The position numbers and the translations under genes are program-made. 64,000 nt of DNA from Malaya genurostris (taxonomy: Eukaryota > Arthropoda > Insecta > Diptera > Culicidae), in contig NC_080571.1 of the NCBI RefSeq assembly GCF_030247185.1, positions 9,342,501-9,406,500 on the forward strand, written 5' to 3'. Below, piece after piece: positions 10,418-22,130 of this stretch. Numbering within the stretch: the stretch's first letter is position 1; each line of letters opens with the position of its first letter. The notes under the pieces are model-generated. The model was not told the origin of the DNA, did not search any database, and worked only from the letters and a program-made list of their open reading frames with translations.

Positions 10418-10799
10418 CGTCAGCCCTGTACTGCTACTTCTGCGACAACGTCGAAGAAGGTCGCAGACACTGGTTCAATGCGACCCGTTGACTGCGACTA
10501 TCGGTACGACAGCCATACTAGCATTGAAACCTTTTGTTACGTTGGTACCTAGCTCATCCTACCAGTGCTACAAATTAGATCTTCAAGAGAAGTTTACGAA
10601 CGTCGGAGTTATCATCAAAGCCTGCGCTTACGACACTACACCAGTGTGTGAAGGAAGCCCATTGAATGCGGAACAGAAAGCTTGCCAAACCTGCAGTACT
10701 GATGGTTGCAACGGAACCGGAAAACTCATGACGACCAGTTACGGGATTATGGCTGTTCTAGTCACTGCTTATCTATGGATGAACTTCATTAAAGCTTAA
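10418..10799 (+). pseudogene. UPAR/Ly6-domain protein 1, reading frame broken
   Basis: Ly6 proteins are small disulfide-rich, usually GPI-anchored, cell-surface proteins; in insects they include quiver/sleepless-type channel and receptor regulators. After an acceptor at 10416-10417 one frame reads ALYCYFCDNVEEG, a canonical LxCYxC Ly6 start. A second frame, open to 10799, carries QCDPLTATIGTTAILALKPF, SYQCYKLD, IIKACAYD, ACQTCSTDGCNG and a hydrophobic tail typical of a GPI signal. The two frames differ by one, so a one- or two-base indel near 10450-10475 separates them. It aligns well with the intact paralogue at 16355-16886. Either this is a recent pseudogene or the indel is a sequencing error. 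Polyadenylation-like aataaa strings follow near 11090-11130. Confidence 0.8.
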
Positions 10800-11814
10800 T
10801 TTTTCGTAGCACCCGTAGCCTTCGAGGTCAATAACATTTAGTGTGTGCTACGTTTCTAAAAAAAACTACTTGATCTGGCCAATTCGAATATTATTAGATT
10901 GTACAATGAAGAATTTTTAAGAAAGTGATAAAAATTATAAGAAGCTAGAGGATGTGAGTGCATGACAACGGGTAAAGTATAACCAAATATGACAGCACTA
11001 AATCGACGGTTGACTGTGATCCTCGATCCAATTTGAGTAACTCTAAAAGAGGACCTTTTCAGCAACACTACAGTTTAAGGATCTTTAATAATAAACATCT
11101 AAAGGCAGAAAATTTTGCAGAAACAATAAATAATTCTAATTAATGATTAACTAACAATTCTGAAGTTCATGACCCTCGCCAACTACTTGACCGAACCAAC
11201 CATGCGACACATGTATTTTGGAACGATGACCGAAAGTGTTCGGGAATGACTGTGGAGCGGATAGTTCCACCCATAATCTTATCACGTCTCTCCGTCGCCT
11301 TCTTGGATGATGACGGGTTTGGATGTAGAAAATTGGTTAGCATTACTACAAAAAAAACTGGCGTCGCTATGTCACGCGTCTTCCATGTATTTTGGCACTC
11401 TGCCCGGCTCACTCAAACACCAATGCGGAAGAACCTCTTACCGATGGGAAGGGTAGGTGACTGATTGAAATTTCGCGGGTAATGTACCTTTTTCTGCGCA
11501 TGTGTAAGAATAGAGTTTGGTGAACGTTATTTTAATGCTTGACAATTTTCAAGCACATTGGTCCAGTATTTTGAGACAATCATTGCCAAAAACATAATTA
11601 TTTGTAAGGTTACAATGATCGAAAAGAATTATGAATAGTATTAACTACATTTTGAAAAAACATACAGTCCATTCATCTTTTGCACTGCACAAAGTTAGAA
11701 TAAACGATCATGTTCATGTCATATATATAAATAAAAATCGATTATAGAAATAATAATTATATGGTCGTTCACCTCTCAGTTCAGGAAAATTGGTCGTTCA
11801 GGGCTAGTTAATCA
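10800..11814. other. Intergenic, no recognised feature
   Basis: AT-rich sequence follows the Ly6 gene. Open frames of about 80 codons overlap on both strands at 11167-11464, but neither resembles a known family or has a convincing start, and I leave them unannotated. Confidence 0.5.
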
Positions 11815-12071
11815 GGGGTCCACTAGGAGATTGAAAGTACCTATTAGTACCTATCTACCGGACAGTACCAGTCTAGATGTCATGTGGAATCCGACGGAAA
11901 AAAATGAATCAAGAATAGATCCACTGGGTTCCTGCTTCCATGTCGTAAAAGGCGACAATTGCAGGAGTTTCTTTTTTCTTTCAGTTATTCGATATTTTCA
12001 ACAACTAACTGTTTGAAATAATTCACTTCTTATTACTCTATTTTACTAAATTATCTCTTCATTCAACCTAG
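11815..12071 (+). repeat. Interspersed repeat family R1, copy 1
   Basis: It shares about 85% identity over some 250 bp with 27769-28005: both start ggggtccactaggagattga, contain tagatccactgggttcctgc and tgtcgtaaaaggcgacaatt, and end ctcttcattcaaccta. It may be the 3' end of an unidentified LINE or a SINE; no coding evidence. Confidence 0.8.
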
Positions 12072-12223
12072 AAGAGCTGTGAATCAAGACTTCCCGGGAC
12101 TTCAATATAGGATATTGTTGAAACGTTCACTCGGGAAGTCAGTGAGTTTAGTGGTGCATCCGAGCATCTTGAAACCGGAACATACTGAGTCGCGCGCGAA
12201 TAATACCAATACTGAAATTTTTA

Positions 12224-12322
12224 CTAACAAATATCCTTCTCCCGTGACACTTGTGGAGTGCGCAGTAGTATATACGGCCTCTAGTAACAACAAGTGTTGG
12301 ACTAACATCCCTTCCCATTCCT
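12224..12322 (+). repeat. Short dispersed repeat, pair with 13776-13876
   Basis: The segment starting ctaacaaatatcctt resembles 13776-13876 (ctaacaaatctccta), sharing cccgtga, cgtggag or tgtggag, and gactaacat landmarks. Identity is about 65%. The 96-codon open frame covering it (12079-12369) is not credible as a gene. A short ctcaag microsatellite lies at 12505-12520. Confidence 0.4.
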
Positions 12323-12370
12323 TAGACGATCTACGTTCGGGCCTGGCCGGCGCCGGTACTGATCAATGAA

Positions 12371-13775
12371 TTCTGGGGTTACCAGAAGATGTACATTGAA
12401 GGATGATTTACCAGTCCCAGGTTTCTAGATGATCTAGAAACTCCCTGTACAATTTCAGCTAATCCCGATCAGTAACGGAGTAGAAACCAGGGGTGGTCGC
12501 TCAAGCTCAAGCTCAAGCTTAAACTCGTGTGAGTTGTGACGCTACTTTACTTTATTCAGTATGAATTTCCATCTATTTCCCGAATCGTTTGTAGTTGCAT
12601 TAATTCCTGTAAGAAAACTAATTAATGTTTTTGGATAGATATCAATATTTATATATTTCATACTTTCATAGTCTATTTTTTATCAATAAGATCAATCAAC
12701 GAAAGCTATCTACAAGGTTGAAGTCGATACTGAGTCCCCAGCGGTTTAAAATAGATGGCGCCAGCATGGGAGATTTTCAAAAATGAGATCTTGGGTATCA
12801 GTCAACAACGGTGAATCATTTGAGTCCACATGTCGTGAGTGGTTCAAACAGTTCATAAGTTGTATTTTTTGTTGTTCTAATTTTACCCTTTTATCTTCAG
12901 CTTCCTCTTCACTATAGTTTTCCATTAGCCTAAACTAGGGACTATTTGGTGAACTGTGGGTTTCCAGAACAAACTTAACTCCTTGTTCATTATACTTGAG
13001 CTCCGTAGTTCGTTATGTACAGTCAAGAAGCGCAGGCTGTAGAAAACATTCGCAAATTTTGAACGAAATGTCACCTGGCCGACACGACAAAGGGCAGAAT
13101 TCACATCGGGAAACATTAGATTTTGTATACTTCCGAGTTCATCGTTCTCTGTGATGAAAACCTTTGTCTTTAGGACGCAGACTGCAGATCATATATTTGA
13201 GAACAAGTTTATCCGCCAAAACAAATTTGAATCTGAAAGGAGGAGAGTTGGCATCACTGGAAGTGCGATGCGGTGTCATGGTGCTGCTCTCAAAAAAGTA
13301 TAATTTCAATGTGTTGTTTTACACGTATAGTTAAAAATTTGGTTGAAATAGTTATTTTGAGAGTGCTATTTGTTGAATAATATTGATCCGCGAAACTAAA
13401 AATGCTCAAGCGGCGGAAACTGAGAATTAACCGCCTGAAAATTCAACGATATTAACCTATTAACCGATCGAAGCACCGTCTGCATGTCATTGTCGGTGTT
13501 GTCGAATTTCGATTAAATGTGAAAGTTTACAAGTCGATCGAGTCATTCAGACTGGAGGTCTAGGGTTGGTCTGCATCGGACCTATTCGCGAGTGTTTTTG
13601 TTTTATACTTCCAGTGGTCGTGTTTCATCTCGCATTGCTGACAGCAGAGCGAGCAAAAGGGATACTGGTGAGATCGTTACTTGGAGATATTTTATATTTT
13701 TCTTATTTATTATATTCTCCTGATTATCGAAAATAACGTTTTGTTGAGATCATATCCGGATCTCTTTCCCTCCCT
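12371..13775. other. Intergenic, no recognised feature
   Basis: I see only short random open frames. The stretch 13400-13680 is less AT-rich than its surroundings and may be the 5' part of an unidentified retroelement whose tail is the repeat at 13776; this is a guess. Confidence 0.4.
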
Positions 13776-13876
13776 ACTAACAAATCTCCTATCCCGTGAT
13801 GCTCGTGGAGATACAGTGGTACCCGCGGTTTCTAGAAACGAGTATTTGACTAACATTTCTTCCTTTCCCTCAGTAG
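13776..13876 (+). repeat. Short dispersed repeat, pair with 12224-12322
   Basis: See the partner copy. A TTAATAAAAAG string follows within 60 bp, at about 13915. Beyond it, to about 14850, the DNA is AT-rich with no feature seen. Confidence 0.4.
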
Positions 13877-14849
13877 CACAGCCTTTGGTCGTAACCAGCG
13901 TCGTTATTGATCATTTAATAAAAAGTTAGGAGTGAATGGGTATGTACAGTGAAAATAATTTGCTTCTCCCAAGCTTCATTTTCTTGGTTCATTGTACATT
14001 TCCACTCATTCGGTCAATCACGAAGTTCAACTACGGGCGATCTACTTCAGCTCAGCTCAAAACAAATTTTAATCTTAAAGGGTTCTAGAAGCTGTTCGAA
14101 GTTGGCCTCTACGTGTGTTTCATCATCGATTATTATGCGCCCACCGAACTACGTCTGTAGGCTGTCATACAATTTTCTAGAATTATGCTATTTGAGTTAG
14201 CTGTTTCCACTCTGGCGTTTATATTGAGGATTCCAAGACGTCGATGTTTTTTTCATTTCTGAAAATTTAATTGTGCGCGATTTTAATTCTACGAGATGTT
14301 TAAACAAAAGATTCCGAAACCGTCCACTAGTACTTACTTTGGATTACGGAAGACCCTTAAAGTTGTTTAAGTTTAAGTATATAGTTTGGCATGCTTACTA
14401 GTTTACTACTATCGTTTATCAAAAAGCACATGAGTTCTGTATTGCTTAGTGTCTTTCCATTATGGTAAAGCGGTCCAGTTAAGATATCTATAAAAACACC
14501 ATCAACATTGTACCAAAAGCCTGAAAATCTCCGAGCACCACAGAACTTCGACCAATATAAAGATACTGAGTCATTGTGAAGTAAAACTTGGGAAATTTAA
14601 AAGACAGACAAATAATGACAAAGATTTTCAAGAAAAGTGGCACTCAGGAGAACTTAATGGGCGATGTCAAACGAACAAGTTAGCAAATACGGATACTATC
14701 CCGTAATGAACATGTCAAGCATATCGAAGCTTCTCTCAATGGAACTTTGTCCATTATTAAAATAAGCTGGATTTGAGGAAAAGTTTGTTTGGGTGGTAAA
14801 ACTGTTTGACTAATATTTAAACATGATTTCTGGCATATGGCCGCCACGA

Positions 14850-15005
14850 CTATCTTTCACAAATATCATGGTGGAGGTCCAATGTTTGACGTTGAAATGT
14901 TCTTTCAATAAGTCGATTGTTTTGGCCGCAGTATGACAAGTAGCTCCATCCTGTTGAAACCACATTTCGTTCACATCCATATCCGCCATCCATCCGCCTC
15001 ACCAC
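14850..15005 (-). pseudogene. Tc1/mariner-superfamily transposase fragment (DD41D-like)
   Basis: On the minus strand about 50 codons read MDVNEMWFQQDGATCHTA, then KTIDLLKEHFN. The block MWFQQDGATCHTA holds the second catalytic Asp and is identical to that part of the transposase at 47818-48528. The frame decays on both sides, with no terminal repeats nearby, so it is an old relic. Confidence 0.7.
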
Positions 15006-15483
15006 CGAAGATAATTTTACACTATAAACAGATTTAACTACATGCTGATTTAAAAAAATAAATTTCCACGATTTAAAAGCATTGTTCTGGAGTTTACCTA
15101 TTCATGATGATTTTCCAAACAATACTGAGTAAAGACGTCACTTAACACTGTCAAAACATCTTTCAGACGATAAAGTAATCCCTATTGAAGAAACAAACCT
15201 CTTAGTTGTGAAAAAAAAACAAACCAACTTCATGATAAAGGTGCGGATATTAAGAATTAGGGGGTTTAGGGGAGGTCCATTACAGTAATGGTGTAATGAC
15301 AAAACAATAATAATTCACTTTATTCCATCAAAGTTCGAGTGATACCCTTTGGCATTTTTATGTGTCTCATTTTCATGAACATTTACGAGCTTACATCAAT
15401 AAACACGAATACCGAAATGATAGTTGGAGCTAGTTAAAGGTAAGAAAGATCAGATGTTCAGCTAAACAGTATTTATAATCAGA

Positions 15484-15716
15484 TTACGTTCAAAAGTCCC
15501 GGGTTGGCGGTTCAATGCAATAGGGCACTGGTCTTACAAACCAGTTGCCATATGTTCGAGCCCCGACCTGGAAGGATTCGTAGTGTCAGTAGGATCCATA
15601 GTACTAGCCATGCAATGATTCTGTACACTAAGAATCGGCTGCGAAGTTTGTTGAAACAGAAGGTCAAATTCCACTATAGGAATGTAACACCAAGGCTTTG
15701 CTTTACGTTCAAAAGT
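15484..15716 (+). mobile_element. SINE-A, full copy with target-site duplication
   Basis: A tRNA-derived retroposon of about 205 bp (15498-15702) is flanked by the 14-bp direct repeat ttacgttcaaaagt at 15484-15497 and 15703-15716. The head resembles a tRNA: ctggtcttacaaaccag forms an anticodon-like stem-loop (loop cttacaa, valine-like TAC), and tgttcgagcccc resembles an RNA polymerase III B box. The body ends gaatgtaacaccaaggctttgc without poly(A). It depends on a LINE for movement. Other copies are at 27123, 39895 and 10013. Confidence 0.9.
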
Positions 15717-16354
15717 TCTATTCAAAATCATTATACCATGGTTCTTATCAAATAATTTGAAATATTCTTTATTGATACAGTAATTCCTGAATTTCAAAAT
15801 CTTGTTGCTACTACAATTTAATATAAATTCTTTTTCTCACAAATTTTTCTTAAATAACAATTTTAAAAGTTAGCACAATTTTAGTGTCAGTCCCTATGAA
15901 TCCGGTGAGTCACCTTCTATACACATTTTTTGATTTCGCCGGCTGTCGTGATGGTGGTAACGGATTTTGTTTGTATCTTCCACACAACCCCTGTTCTTCT
16001 TGCCACAGCCATCAAGTCGACCAAGAACCGAACGAAACTTTAATAACTATCGCCACTAGTTGGCAACGAATGGTGCGTACCGTCAATGATACAAAGCTGA
16101 GGGGAGAAATTATCGGGCTTGAATCGTTACATCATGTTGTGTGTTTTCGAGCGCCATACAAAAGGCCGTAACATCGACATCGTCTACGAGTAAGAAGCAA
16201 AATTCGCCCCTCCAGCCAAACCATTTTTTTAGCAGGTTGAGCTTCGTACTATGCGTCGCCCTGGCAGACAGCTCATTTCGACTCCAACCATCGTCAAGTG
16301 AACTAGTGTCTTTCGCGTGCTCAACGTCGCAAAAGCAATAACAGCAAAATCAAC
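15717..16354. other. Upstream region of Ly6 gene 2
   Basis: The first part is AT-rich. From about 16140 the sequence is more balanced and likely contains the promoter and 5' UTR of the Ly6 gene whose ATG is at 16355. No TATA box or initiator could be fixed with confidence. Confidence 0.4.
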
Positions 16355-16886
16355 ATGAAATATTTACTGGTGGGAATCGTTCTAGCCTTACTGAGCTTTC
16401 AAGGTTAGTCTGCGGTTAGACTGAGCATAGTTTCTACGATTTGATAACTTGATTTCTACTCAAACAGCAATCGACGCCTTGAAGTGCATGCAGGGCATCG
16501 AAGCCACCAAAGGTAACAGCCAGGACAAAAACAATAACCAAAAAAATGAGAAACCATTGGAGGTAACTGAGTGCGGTGCGGCAACTGCAGTGGCCTCAAC
16601 CGCCCTGCTCGCATTGGTCAAACCGAGCAGTTTCAACATTCCGACCGGAGGCTACAAATGCTACCATCTTAAGTATGAAGAAAAGAACTCCGAGGCCTCG
16701 ACCATCATCAAGGGTTGCATCTATTCCTCGGTGGATGTTTGCGATGGAAAGTTCTCTTCGAGCAACCTCAATGAAGTTTTCTGCAGCCAGTGCGACATCG
16801 ACAGTTGCAACTCGGGTGGACGCTTCGGGCTGGACTGGAAGCTGCTGAGTTTAATCTTGACGGCTCTGGTAGCGTACCTGCTGTAA
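16355..16886 (+). CDS. UPAR/Ly6-domain GPI-anchored protein 2
   Basis: Two exons are seen. Exon 1 (16355-16403) encodes a signal peptide (MKYLLVGIVLALLSFQ). A 64-bp intron with gttagt donor and acag acceptor follows, phase 1. Exon 2 (16468-16886) encodes the mature protein, for about 155 residues in all. Eight cysteines are spaced as in a divergent Ly6 domain (LKCMQG, TECGAATA, YKCYHL, IKGCIYS, VDVCDG, then FCSQCDIDSCN), ending with the hallmark C-x2-C-x4-CN. An unusually polar Asn/Lys/Gln stretch lies between the first two cysteines. The last 20 residues are hydrophobic, fitting GPI attachment at the outer face of the plasma membrane. It is a paralogue of the broken gene at 10418. Specific function is unknown; ion-channel or receptor modulation is family precedent only. 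Confidence 0.88.
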
Positions 16887-17318
16887 GAGGACTCTTCGTC
16901 GGATGACCTCACCTTCAGTCGTGATTTGTTTCATTTGAGTATTTCATCAAAAACGCTTCAGTGTGTGTGTTTTTCGAATTTACTACTGTCGCCATTTAAG
17001 CATGTTTCATACGAATAACAGTGAATTTCAAAACGAGTCTCGCGTCAACCTAGCAATAGAAGAATCTCATAAGTACCAAATATTTGAAGCCTTCTAATGA
17101 GGTGAACCGATACAAAAAAAAAACATAACAAACCATGACAAAGGATCAACCATCTCATACAAACGGAAGAAGAATAGAGGAGGCAAATACAATTTATTTT
17201 AATGTATAAATCGATACACGGACAGCCGAGCAGGCACCCGAAAAAAACAACCAAACGATGATAAAAGGGAATCCCTTTTTTTTTGAGCGACAAATCGAGA
17301 CTATATTTCTCAACCATA
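16887..17318. other. 3' flank of Ly6 gene 2, no other feature
   Basis: AT-rich sequence with a run of T at 17276-17284 and no credible coding frame. A 126-codon minus-strand frame (17045-17425) crosses the edge of the MITE and shows no family resemblance. Confidence 0.4.
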
Positions 17319-17549
17319 TAGGGTAACAGAGGTATTTTGGCCCTCTTTAGGATTGATTTTATTTTGGCCCACTTTGTAAAAATATCCACCAAATGTTGTA
17401 ATATCTTTGAAAAACCCTTCTGCAATTAATAATTTAATGTGATTAGCTTCAAATTGATGCAACGTGGGTTACTTAACATCGATTAAATCCGTAAAGTTTG
17501 GTAGGGTGGCCAAAATATATGAAGTGGCCAAAATACCTCTGTTACCCTA
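17319..17549. mobile_element. MITE with perfect 22-bp terminal repeats, TA target
   Basis: A 227-bp element (17321-17547) begins gggtaacagaggtatt and ends with the exact reverse complement over 22 bp. TA dinucleotides flank it at 17319-17320 and 17548-17549. No coding capacity. TA flanks point to Tc1/mariner-type transposition, but the terminal sequence matches no autonomous element in this window. Confidence 0.88.
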
Positions 17550-19180
17550 CGGCTGCTTCAACTTTTTTGGTTGCGACAGCAAAACTTCGTAGTAATTTTG
17601 TTGCTGGTGGTTTGAATTATCATATATTTAATCACATTAATCAAACAACGAATCGGTGGCTTAGTAAAGTAAGAAAAATAGAGATGAATTGTGCTGCTTT
17701 TGATTTGTTCTAAGGCTTTCGTACAAATGATAATGTTGCTGACGAGAAATAAAGCGTCGAGAATAAATATTGAATCGCTACGGTTGCGTATATTATTAAT
17801 ATTCCGGACGACATTCCCGACAACGAGACTGCCTGACTGGAGTTGGCCCGCCCAATATTTTCGCACGTGATGTCATTTTTTTACTCAGCCGCACTCAAAC
17901 AAGTCAAAGCAAAGATGATGTACATGTTTGTGTTCTGTTCGGGAGATTTTGTTTAGTGTAAGTGATTAGCAGTCGTTTGAAATAACTAACTATAATTCTG
18001 AGAAAATGTGTTAATGAGCATGCTATACGGCCTGTGTGGGTGGTTGAAGGCATTGTCGTCACCTAAATACACAAAAATGCTCCACTAATTGGATGTAGTT
18101 AATTGATGATCGGCATAATTTACACTATACGTTTTAAATATATAAGGTCCCAAATCTATCAGTCAGCGAAAAAATCAATCTTTCAAAACTATGACAACCA
18201 CAACTTCATAATTATAATTACATTGAGATACTGAATATAATAAAGCCGCTTCTCAAGCTTGATTGAAAAAATGTAGATATCGTTTCGCAGTAAACAGAAC
18301 GGTATATTTGAATATTTAATATGGAACAAAACCTCACTCGACACTCTGTATCAGTCCAACCCAACACCGTGATAATGATTTGTGTCACTTCCATTATGCA
18401 CCTACCCGCCAAAAGCGCGTGTGTGAAACAAAACGTATTAATTATTCTACTGGGTTTATAGTCGTTTTGTTTGCCACTGCAACTGAGTTCTAAGTAGAAA
18501 AAAATTCTGTTTTGAGAAATATTTGCCGCTATCTAGAAATATTAATGTTATAATTTTCCAGCATTTATAAAATCTTTTGTTGATACTTCGATTTGCAGTT
18601 TTTGTTACTCTGCTTCAAAACACTTATGTTTCGGCTTTATATTGATATTTTATTTATGAATTATCTGCTATCTATAAATTTCGAACAATTATACTATGTT
18701 CGAAACTTGGTTCTAGAGCAGTACTTATTCAATGGGTCAGATTGAAGATCGTCTTTGAGATCTTATTTTAAAAGCGTCTGAGCTTGATTTAATGTGCATT
18801 CAAGCACAACCATGCCATGTGGGGACTCGGAGTAGATAATTTACTCATAGACAGTAATCTAAGTACTCGGACACCGTTTAGATGATCTGCATAATGTATG
18901 AATTTAAAATATGATTTGATTTAGGTGAATATCATATTCATGTGCGCGCGGCCATAAGGGCAGTAGAAACTAAAGAGAAAGATTGAAGGCAAGATCATCG
19001 TTCCTCGTCTTGGGTCGAAATGTCGAATCAACCGGTCAAGGGCTTGAGAAGTACGGAAGCGTCAGTCGAAGCCGATTGTGCCTTAGATAGCCAAAACAAA
19101 GGAACAGCTGATCATCGAGACCAAACAGAAACCTGCTGACAAATATATTCTCGTCGGTCAAGGCCAAGGTTCCGGCCAGC
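17550..19180. other. Intergenic, no firm feature
   Basis: Mostly AT-rich. The part 18957-19180 is less AT-rich and can be read in segments as protein (for example KPADKYILVGQGQGSGQ near 19130) with stops between; it may be decayed coding sequence, unidentified. Confidence 0.4.
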
Positions 19181-20464
19181 TAAGGAGTGTATCGAAAATA
19201 AGCTATCCACATACATTTGTGTTGTACGCATGTATTTATGATGCTTTTTTATGCAGCATGCTGTGCGTTTGGCTGTCAGCTTTCGTTTGTTTACTTGTTT
19301 GTGCGGTTGAAATGCTGCGTTTTCAAAATGTCGCGTATTGAAAAAGAAGTGAAAATTAAGGTTCTGGACACATAGCTTAGTGAGAAGGGTATTACTATGC
19401 GAAAATTGGCGAAGCGGTTTGGAATTCATCATGCCAGTGTTAAATCCGTCATTAATAAGTTTGGGGAACACTATTCTGTGAATGAACTACCAGGAAAAGC
19501 CAGAAAACCCGGTTCTTTCAACTCGGAACTGGACCAGAAAGTGGTATTTCTAATCATGAAGAACGAATCAATGTCAATACGTGATTTGGCCAAAAAAGCA
19601 GGAACGAGTGTCGGAATGATCCAGCGTATCAAGAGGCGAAATCACCTGAAGACCTACAAGAAGCAGAAAATCTCGAAACAAAGTGTAGAACAGAAGAAGC
19701 GAGCAGCAACAAGGGCCCGGAAATTGTATTCGCGTCTTGTAGTATCCGGATGCATGCCTTTTGATGGACGATGAGACTTTTGTAAAGGAGGACTAAAAAA
19801 CCCTTCCAGGTCCACAATGCTTTACCGACGTCGTTGGGGAGGATGTGAGCGATGCGGACAGGTTGATTCAAGAGAAGAAATTCGGTTGAAAGGTACTGGT
19901 ATGGCAAGCAATATGTTCCTGTGATTTGAAGTCAACCATTTTTTACACTACCGGAACTATAAATACAGAAATCTATCGATCTGAGTTACTTTAGAAGAGA
20001 TTGCTGCCTTTATATAAGAGACATAGTACACCTCCACTGTTTTGGTTGGATTCAGCATCGGCTCACTATACCAAAACCACTCTCAATTGGCTTGCGGAAA
20101 AGGGTATAAATTTCGTTGAGAAAAATATCAATCCACCAAATTGCCCTCAGTTTCGACCCATCGAACGTTACTGGGCAATCGTGAAGAGGGTCTTCAATAA
20201 GACTGTTAAGGCAGCTGGGTACATGCAGGAGTTCAACAAATTTGAGCTCAAGTGTCCAAAAAATGCGAGGCAACACTTGTCCGGAACATGATGAAGAGCG
20301 TTCGATCATTCGTGAAGGAATAACTCAAATATCATCCGGTGTTCAATATGCTCAAGTTTAACCTCGTACAATAATGGAACAATTTTTAGTTTGAATAAAA
20401 CATCGTTTTTTATCGTAATTTGAAAGAAAAATTTGTGGATAGCTTATTTTCGATACACTCCTTA
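19181..20464 (+). mobile_element. DD37E IS630-Tc1-mariner element, copy 1
   Basis: The element spans 19183-20462 between TA dinucleotides. Its terminal repeats (5' aggagtgtatcgaaaataag, and the reverse complement at the 3' end) match over about 30 bp, through gctatccaca. The spacing of Asp in FWLDSASAH and Glu in RPIERYW is 37 residues, the signature of the DD37E family reported from mosquitoes. The transposase is inactivated. Copies 2 to 4 lie at 36699, 34841 and 63246. Confidence 0.92.
19328..20291 (+). pseudogene. DD37E transposase, several disabling changes
   Basis: From the ATG at 19328 the product begins MSRIEKEVKIKVLDT and then meets a TAG at 19373 where copy 2 has TGG (Trp). The HTH domain continues (MRKLAKRFGIHHASVKSVI, then SIRDLAKKAGTSVGMIQRI). 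A two-base loss near 19740 shifts the frame before the first catalytic Asp region (gatggacgatgag). The C-terminal part (20001-20291) keeps FWLDSASAHYTKTTL and PPNCPQFRPIERYWAIVKR. Another frame change ends it early. No function can be expected. Confidence 0.88.
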
Positions 20465-21623
20465 CTGAAGAGCGTAGGAAAATTTTTAATGTTGTCTTAA
20501 GAGGCGGTACTTTATGGAACCGTTCATAAAATCGATTTGTTTTATTTAAATAAACTTTTACTTACTTGTTACTTTAATTGATGTCCATGTGAAATTTAGC
20601 TTCACAAAGCGGTAGTTTCTAAACAATTTAGCGCCTCGCAAACAGCCCCTGCTTTGATGACCTTCTGCCTTCTGCAGAAGGTTTTTTGAGAAAAATTCGC
20701 TCTATGGTACATTTTTCATATAGTCGACAAAACGCACCGATTTCGAAATTAGTCAAACTAACAAATCAAAGACTTCAGTTCTTAAGTAGTAATGTTAACA
20801 ATTAAACATCCCAAAAATATACATCGACAAAACGATGATAGTAAAATTCCACAACGGCATCATCAGCAAAGTAGCTCAGAATGATGGGCAGAATCTTTTG
20901 AATAGAATATTTGATTTATTTAACTATCCCGACAGAAAAAATACGAATTTTTCAGGTGACGAATATTTTTCTACAAACGATACATTTCATAACTAGTTAA
21001 CTTGTCAAAGTAGCTAACAACGCACTGAACATCTGGACAAATAAAAGTAATAACGATGTTTCCGCCAACAACAGCGACACCGAAGCGATGGACGGAAACG
21101 TAAATAGCGAACCACTGCTCCCCCATTCATTCAATGGATAGCAATGATATCGCCTTTCCTATAACTAAGAAGATAATGAGATCCAGCAATGAAAAAAAAT
21201 TGTTGAACGGTTTTTTCAATAAAACTTTTAAATGTGCTAATAAACATAATCAATGCGAGTATCATCGACTTGTATGACTAATACAGACAAGGATATTTGA
21301 AAAGAACCTGAAGAGCGTGAATACGAATAAAACTGTAATGCTCTTCCACTCTTCCGAATATAGACAATCGTTCGTATTAGTAGATTGTGTGAATTATGCA
21401 ACTTTCACTGCTTCGCTTCCAGAACTGTAACGGTGCATCTATACCAAAGCACGACTTATTGACGACAAACATATTCCGTCGAACAATTTAATAATACGGA
21501 ACAAATACAGTTTTTTTTTAATATTTGCATACTAAGTAAAAGTAAACTTCGCATAATCCTTTGGGAATATTTTAAAGGTTTTAAAAAGAATCGATTTGCG
21601 GAATTTATCCGATGTACTCCCAA
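20465..21623. other. Intergenic, AT-rich
   Basis: A small palindrome, ccttctgccttctgcagaagg, lies near 20670. No gene or named repeat was identified in the rest. Confidence 0.4.
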
Positions 21624-22130
21624 GTAGCAATCCGAAACTAGTTCTGATACGACAAAGTCCAAACTATGTTGCAACAAGAGCACGAATATGTGTTTTATGT
21701 TATACTGGTTAAAACATGGTGACAGAAATGTTTCATCATAACATAACTAGTAACGAAATAGTTATTTAGGTTTCCAATCATAACATCTTTGTGTCATATT
21801 GAATTAAATATAACTTATGAGCTATCGTTACTTAATCCAAACATATTTTTAATCACAACAATGCTTCTAGCCACTAGTTGAAAATGAGTTTATTTGACGT
21901 CAATAGTAGCAACCCATAACAAGTTTCGATGCCACGTAACCCAACTGTGTTGCAACAAGAGCACGAACATGTTTTTTATGTTATACTGGTTAAAACAAGG
22001 TGACAGCAGTGTTTCTTTATAACGTAAACATTAAACTAACTATCATTTGTAAGTTATCGTTACTTGATTCTAACATATCTTTAATCACAGCTATGGTTTT
22101 AGCTACTAGTTGAAAAAAGGTTTATTTTCC
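21624..22130. repeat. Two diverged tandem copies of a 287-bp unit
   Basis: The block agtagcaatccgaaactagt at 21624 recurs as agtagcaacccataacaagt at 21911, and later landmarks (caacaagagcacgaa, tgttatactggttaaaaca, tatcgttactt, actagttgaaaa) keep order and spacing apart from a short gap. Identity is roughly 80%. A weaker echo appears at 22840-22960. The remainder to 23090 is AT-rich with nothing recognised. Confidence 0.75.

Noticed and set aside
15498..15570. True tRNA-Val gene
   Set aside because: The arms do not close into a full cloverleaf, the same sequence recurs in three other places, and the copy is flanked by a target duplication; it is a SINE head.
18957..19180. Coding exon near KPADKYILVGQGQG
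   Set aside because: Several stops interrupt each frame and I recognise no family; left as possible decayed coding DNA.
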